Made by a program: the position numbers and the translations under genes. Below, in pieces: positions 5,582 to 7,113 of a stretch of 7,113 nt of DNA. A model generated the notes under the pieces. The model had not been told where the DNA came from, made no database searches, and saw nothing but the letters and a program-made list of their open reading frames with translations. Where the stretch lies: NCBI GenBank assembly GCA_947457285.1, contig CANGVZ010000108.1, positions 1 to 7,113 of the forward strand. The letters run 5' to 3'. The first letter of the stretch is position 1; each line of letters begins with the position of its first letter. The stretch comes from Flavobacteriales bacterium. GTDB lineage: Bacteria > Bacteroidota > Bacteroidia > Flavobacteriales_D > Sanyastnellaceae.

Positions 5582-6798
5582 AACGCTGCAATTAGCAATT
5601 TGAGTGGTTTCCAACTGAGGTCAAACATAGCAGCCACACCTTCGTGGGTGATTACGCCGTTGTACATGTAGACTCCATGTTGAAATCCTTCTTGGTGTTT
5701 CACGAGATTGGTGATTCCACCCTCGTCTCCCATGCTCAAGAGTATTGGGGCGAAAATATTGCTCAACGCGTAAGACGCAGTGCGAGAGACACGTGATGCA
5801 ATGTTGGGCACGCAATAGTGCACCACACCGTGCTCTTTGAATGTGGGTTTGTCGTGTGTAGTGACGCGCGATGTCTCAAAACATCCACCCTGGTCGATGC
5901 TGATGTCTACAATCACGGATCCGTATTTCATATTGCTCACCATATCTTCCGAAACGACTACGGGAGTGCGGTTTTTGGAAGTATGAATGGCACCGATGGC
6001 GACGTCTGCACTCGCGAGTGCTGCAGCCAATTCACTAGGCTGAATGGTGGAGGTCCACAATCGCACACCCAAATCATTTTGAATACGGCGAAGTCGATAG
6101 ATGCTATTGTCAAATATTTTAACAGAGGCGCCGAGTCCCAGGGCTGCGCGTGCGGCAAATTCAGCAACAGTACCAGCACCAATAATTACAACTTCAGTAG
6201 GTTTCACGCCTGATATTCCGCCGAACATAAGACCTTGTCCATTGTGGGTATGACTCAGATATTCTGCGGCAATCAAAACGGAAGTATTGCCTGCGATTTC
6301 GCCCATAGCTCGAACAACGGGGAAGATACCAGTTTCATCTTTGATAAAGTCCCATGCAATGGCGGTTATTTTCTTTGATTGTAATAGCCGAAAGTGTTCT
6401 GACTTCTGGATTGGAAGATGAATCGCTGAAATGAGCGTTTGTCTTCCCGGCATTAACGTAATTTCACTTTCACTTGGCGGAGCAACCTTCAAAATGATGT
6501 CTGCTTTGAAGACTTCTTCGGCAGAATAAACGATTCGAGCGCCTGCTTCGCTATAATCATGATCTTGAAAATTCGATTCTTTTCCAGCGTTGGATTCCAC
6601 AATAACTTCGTGTCCGTTGGCCACTAAAAGGCCAACACTTTCGGGTACAAGAGCCACCCTACGTTCTTGAAAATAAGTCTCTTTGGGTATCCCAATCACC
6701 AGATGATGGGTGCGGTTGGAAATGGCCAGGAGTTCTTCCTGTGGCATCAGCGCCGCCTCTTTTGCGAGGTTGCGAATCGACTCTTTTTTATGATCCAT
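5578..6798 (-). CDS. ald: Alanine dehydrogenase (NAD+), Bacteroidetes type with N-terminal extension
   Basis: Interconverts L-alanine and pyruvate plus ammonia with NAD(H). The 406-residue product has about 32 residues before the usual family start (HLVIGIPKE, 32-40); typical Ald proteins run near 370. By alignment from memory with the Mycobacterium enzyme, the substrate and catalytic residues are R47 (ERRVALVP), K104 (IILKVAPP), H127 (SAIHLP) and D302 (VDISIDQGG). The NAD-binding Rossmann loop is VVIIGAGTVAEFAARAALG (203-221), where the family's GxGxxG ends in Ala (GAGTVA). D230 at the end of the next strand suits NAD rather than NADP. The C-terminal blocks YCVPNIASRVSRTASYALSN and THEGVAAMF are intact. 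It differs from transhydrogenase alpha chains, which carry extra membrane helices. Met1 is preferred over Met18 because a TACTTTCG box lies 23 nt upstream. The stop overlaps the pheT stop on the other strand. Confidence 0.93.
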   Translation of the reverse strand: MDHKKESIRNLAKEAALMPQEELLAISNRTHHLVIGIPKETYFQERRVALVPESVGLLVANGHEVIVESNAGKESNFQDHDYSEAGARIVYSAEEVFKADIILKVAPPSESEITLMPGRQTLISAIHLPIQKSEHFRLLQSKKITAIAWDFIKDETGIFPVVRAMGEIAGNTSVLIAAEYLSHTHNGQGLMFGGISGVKPTEVVIIGAGTVAEFAARAALGLGASVKIFDNSIYRLRRIQNDLGVRLWTSTIQPSELAAALASADVAIGAIHTSKNRTPVVVSEDMVSNMKYGSVIVDISIDQGGCFETSRVTTHDKPTFKEHGVVHYCVPNIASRVSRTASYALSNIFAPILLSMGDEGGITNLVKHQEGFQHGVYMYNGVITHEGVAAMFDLSWKPLKLLIAAF

Positions 6799-6819
6799 AA
6801 AAGGTAGCTTGTTCGGGAT

Positions 6820-6850
6820 TTCGAAAGTAAGAAAATATCGTATAAATTCG
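6820..6850 (+). promoter_or_regulatory. Candidate promoter for the 6878 gene
   Basis: TAAATTCG (6843-6850) matches TAnnTTTG with one change and is followed by CACTC; it ends 27 nt before the ATG at 6878. TTCG at 6820-6823 sits 19 bp upstream, where the -33 TTTG is expected. It overlaps the ald candidate on the opposite strand, so the two divergent promoters would share DNA in the 79-nt gap. Confidence 0.35.
6822..6829 (-). promoter_or_regulatory. Candidate -7 box for ald (TACTTTCG)
   Basis: The reverse complement of 6822-6829 is TACTTTCG, one base from TAnnTTTG and 23 nt before the ald start codon. A minus-strand TTTG at 6860-6863 is 30 bp upstream, too far for a standard spacer. With that TTTG, a TATTTTCT at 6830-6837 would fit at 22 bp, so the exact box is uncertain. 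Confidence 0.33.
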
Positions 6851-6877
6851 CACTCACTACAAACCCTTTTATAAGAT

Positions 6878-7113
6878 ATGGCTAGTCAAGAAAATCAACC
6901 AAGCTCTAAGTTGCTCTGGATCATCGGTCCAGTATGCGTTGGACTCACTCTAATGTTCACCAGCGCAGGTCAAAAAACAGAACCAAAAAAGGAAGTGCTC
7001 AGCGGTGCTCTCCAAGAAGTTACGAAAGTGGAGGCTCCGGCTCCAGCTGCCGCTCCTGCTGATACTACTGCTGCTGCTGCTGCTCCTGCAGATACAACAG
7101 CCGCTCATTCAGC
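6878..7113 (+). CDS. Hypothetical membrane-anchored protein with Ala/Pro-rich linker (3' end outside window)
   Basis: 78 codons are visible before the window ends, and the function is not recognisable. The product starts MASQENQPSSK, followed by a single hydrophobic segment (about residues 12-30, LLWIIGPVCVGLTLMFTSA), fitting an uncleaved N-terminal membrane anchor or signal peptide. There is a Cys at residue 20, but it lies inside the hydrophobic stretch without a lipobox. From residue 53 the chain becomes Ala/Pro rich with two copies of APADTTAA (59-76), a flexible linker of the kind that joins an anchor to a periplasmic domain. The domain that would define its role lies beyond the window. 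The ATG is supported by the promoter-like box 27 nt upstream and by the sensible anchor sequence. It is divergent from ald and shares its upstream region. Confidence 0.75.
   Translation, partial: MASQENQPSSKLLWIIGPVCVGLTLMFTSAGQKTEPKKEVLSGALQEVTKVEAPAPAAAPADTTAAAAAPADTTAAHS

Noticed and set aside
5560..5600. Terminator between pheT and ald
   Set aside because: The genes overlap and I see no GC-rich stem followed by a T-run on either strand.
5818..6213. A 131-codon plus-strand frame opposite ald
   Set aside because: It is antisense to conserved parts of ald, including the Rossmann loop region, and has a Cys/His-rich, non-protein-like composition.

Overview
The window looks like a chromosomal segment from a member of the Bacteroidetes (Bacteroidota). 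Supporting signs are the lack of Shine-Dalgarno sequences before all visible starts, TAnnTTyG-type -7 promoter boxes at a fixed distance from start codons, an alanine dehydrogenase with an N-terminal extension, a lipoprotein-type MsrB, and a surface protein ending in an MSEP-type exosortase sorting tail. The species cannot be named from this sequence.

Layout. Positions 1-1587 (+) hold the 3' part of a large gene whose reading frame runs off the left edge. Its product has a VIT domain, a von Willebrand A-like region with a degraded metal site, and a C-terminal MSEP / hydrophobic helix / Arg tail, which I read as an exosortase (XrtK-type) sorting signal. At 1675-2151 (+) is a small conserved hypothetical protein of the MSFDLMVF-starting type with its own promoter box. 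Positions 2152-2513 hold no intact gene: a purine-rich GGGAATAG-like repeat tract, the first ~29 codons of a truncated SRPBCC (START-like) gene, an 18-bp perfect palindrome, and an array of 8-bp TTGTTCCC units that runs up to the stop codon of the next gene. The two repeat tracts are related in inverted orientation.

msrB (2514-3035, -) encodes a predicted lipoprotein methionine-R-sulfoxide reductase. It diverges from pheT (3137-5581, +), the full-length phenylalanyl-tRNA synthetase beta chain. pheT converges on ald (5578-6798, -), alanine dehydrogenase, and the two stop codons overlap within one TTAA. Divergent from ald is the start of a membrane-anchored protein with an Ala/Pro-rich linker (6878 to the window end, +).

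The genes are mostly single transcription units in alternating orientation, so no shared pathway is evident. pheT and ald are housekeeping functions (translation; alanine/pyruvate interconversion). MsrB is cell-envelope repair of oxidised methionine. The MSEP protein belongs to a poorly characterised sorting system. The most notable material is the MSEP-tailed VIT protein, the repeat-bounded gene remnant at 2152-2513, and a recurrent TAnnTTyG box 20-27 nt before five start codons.
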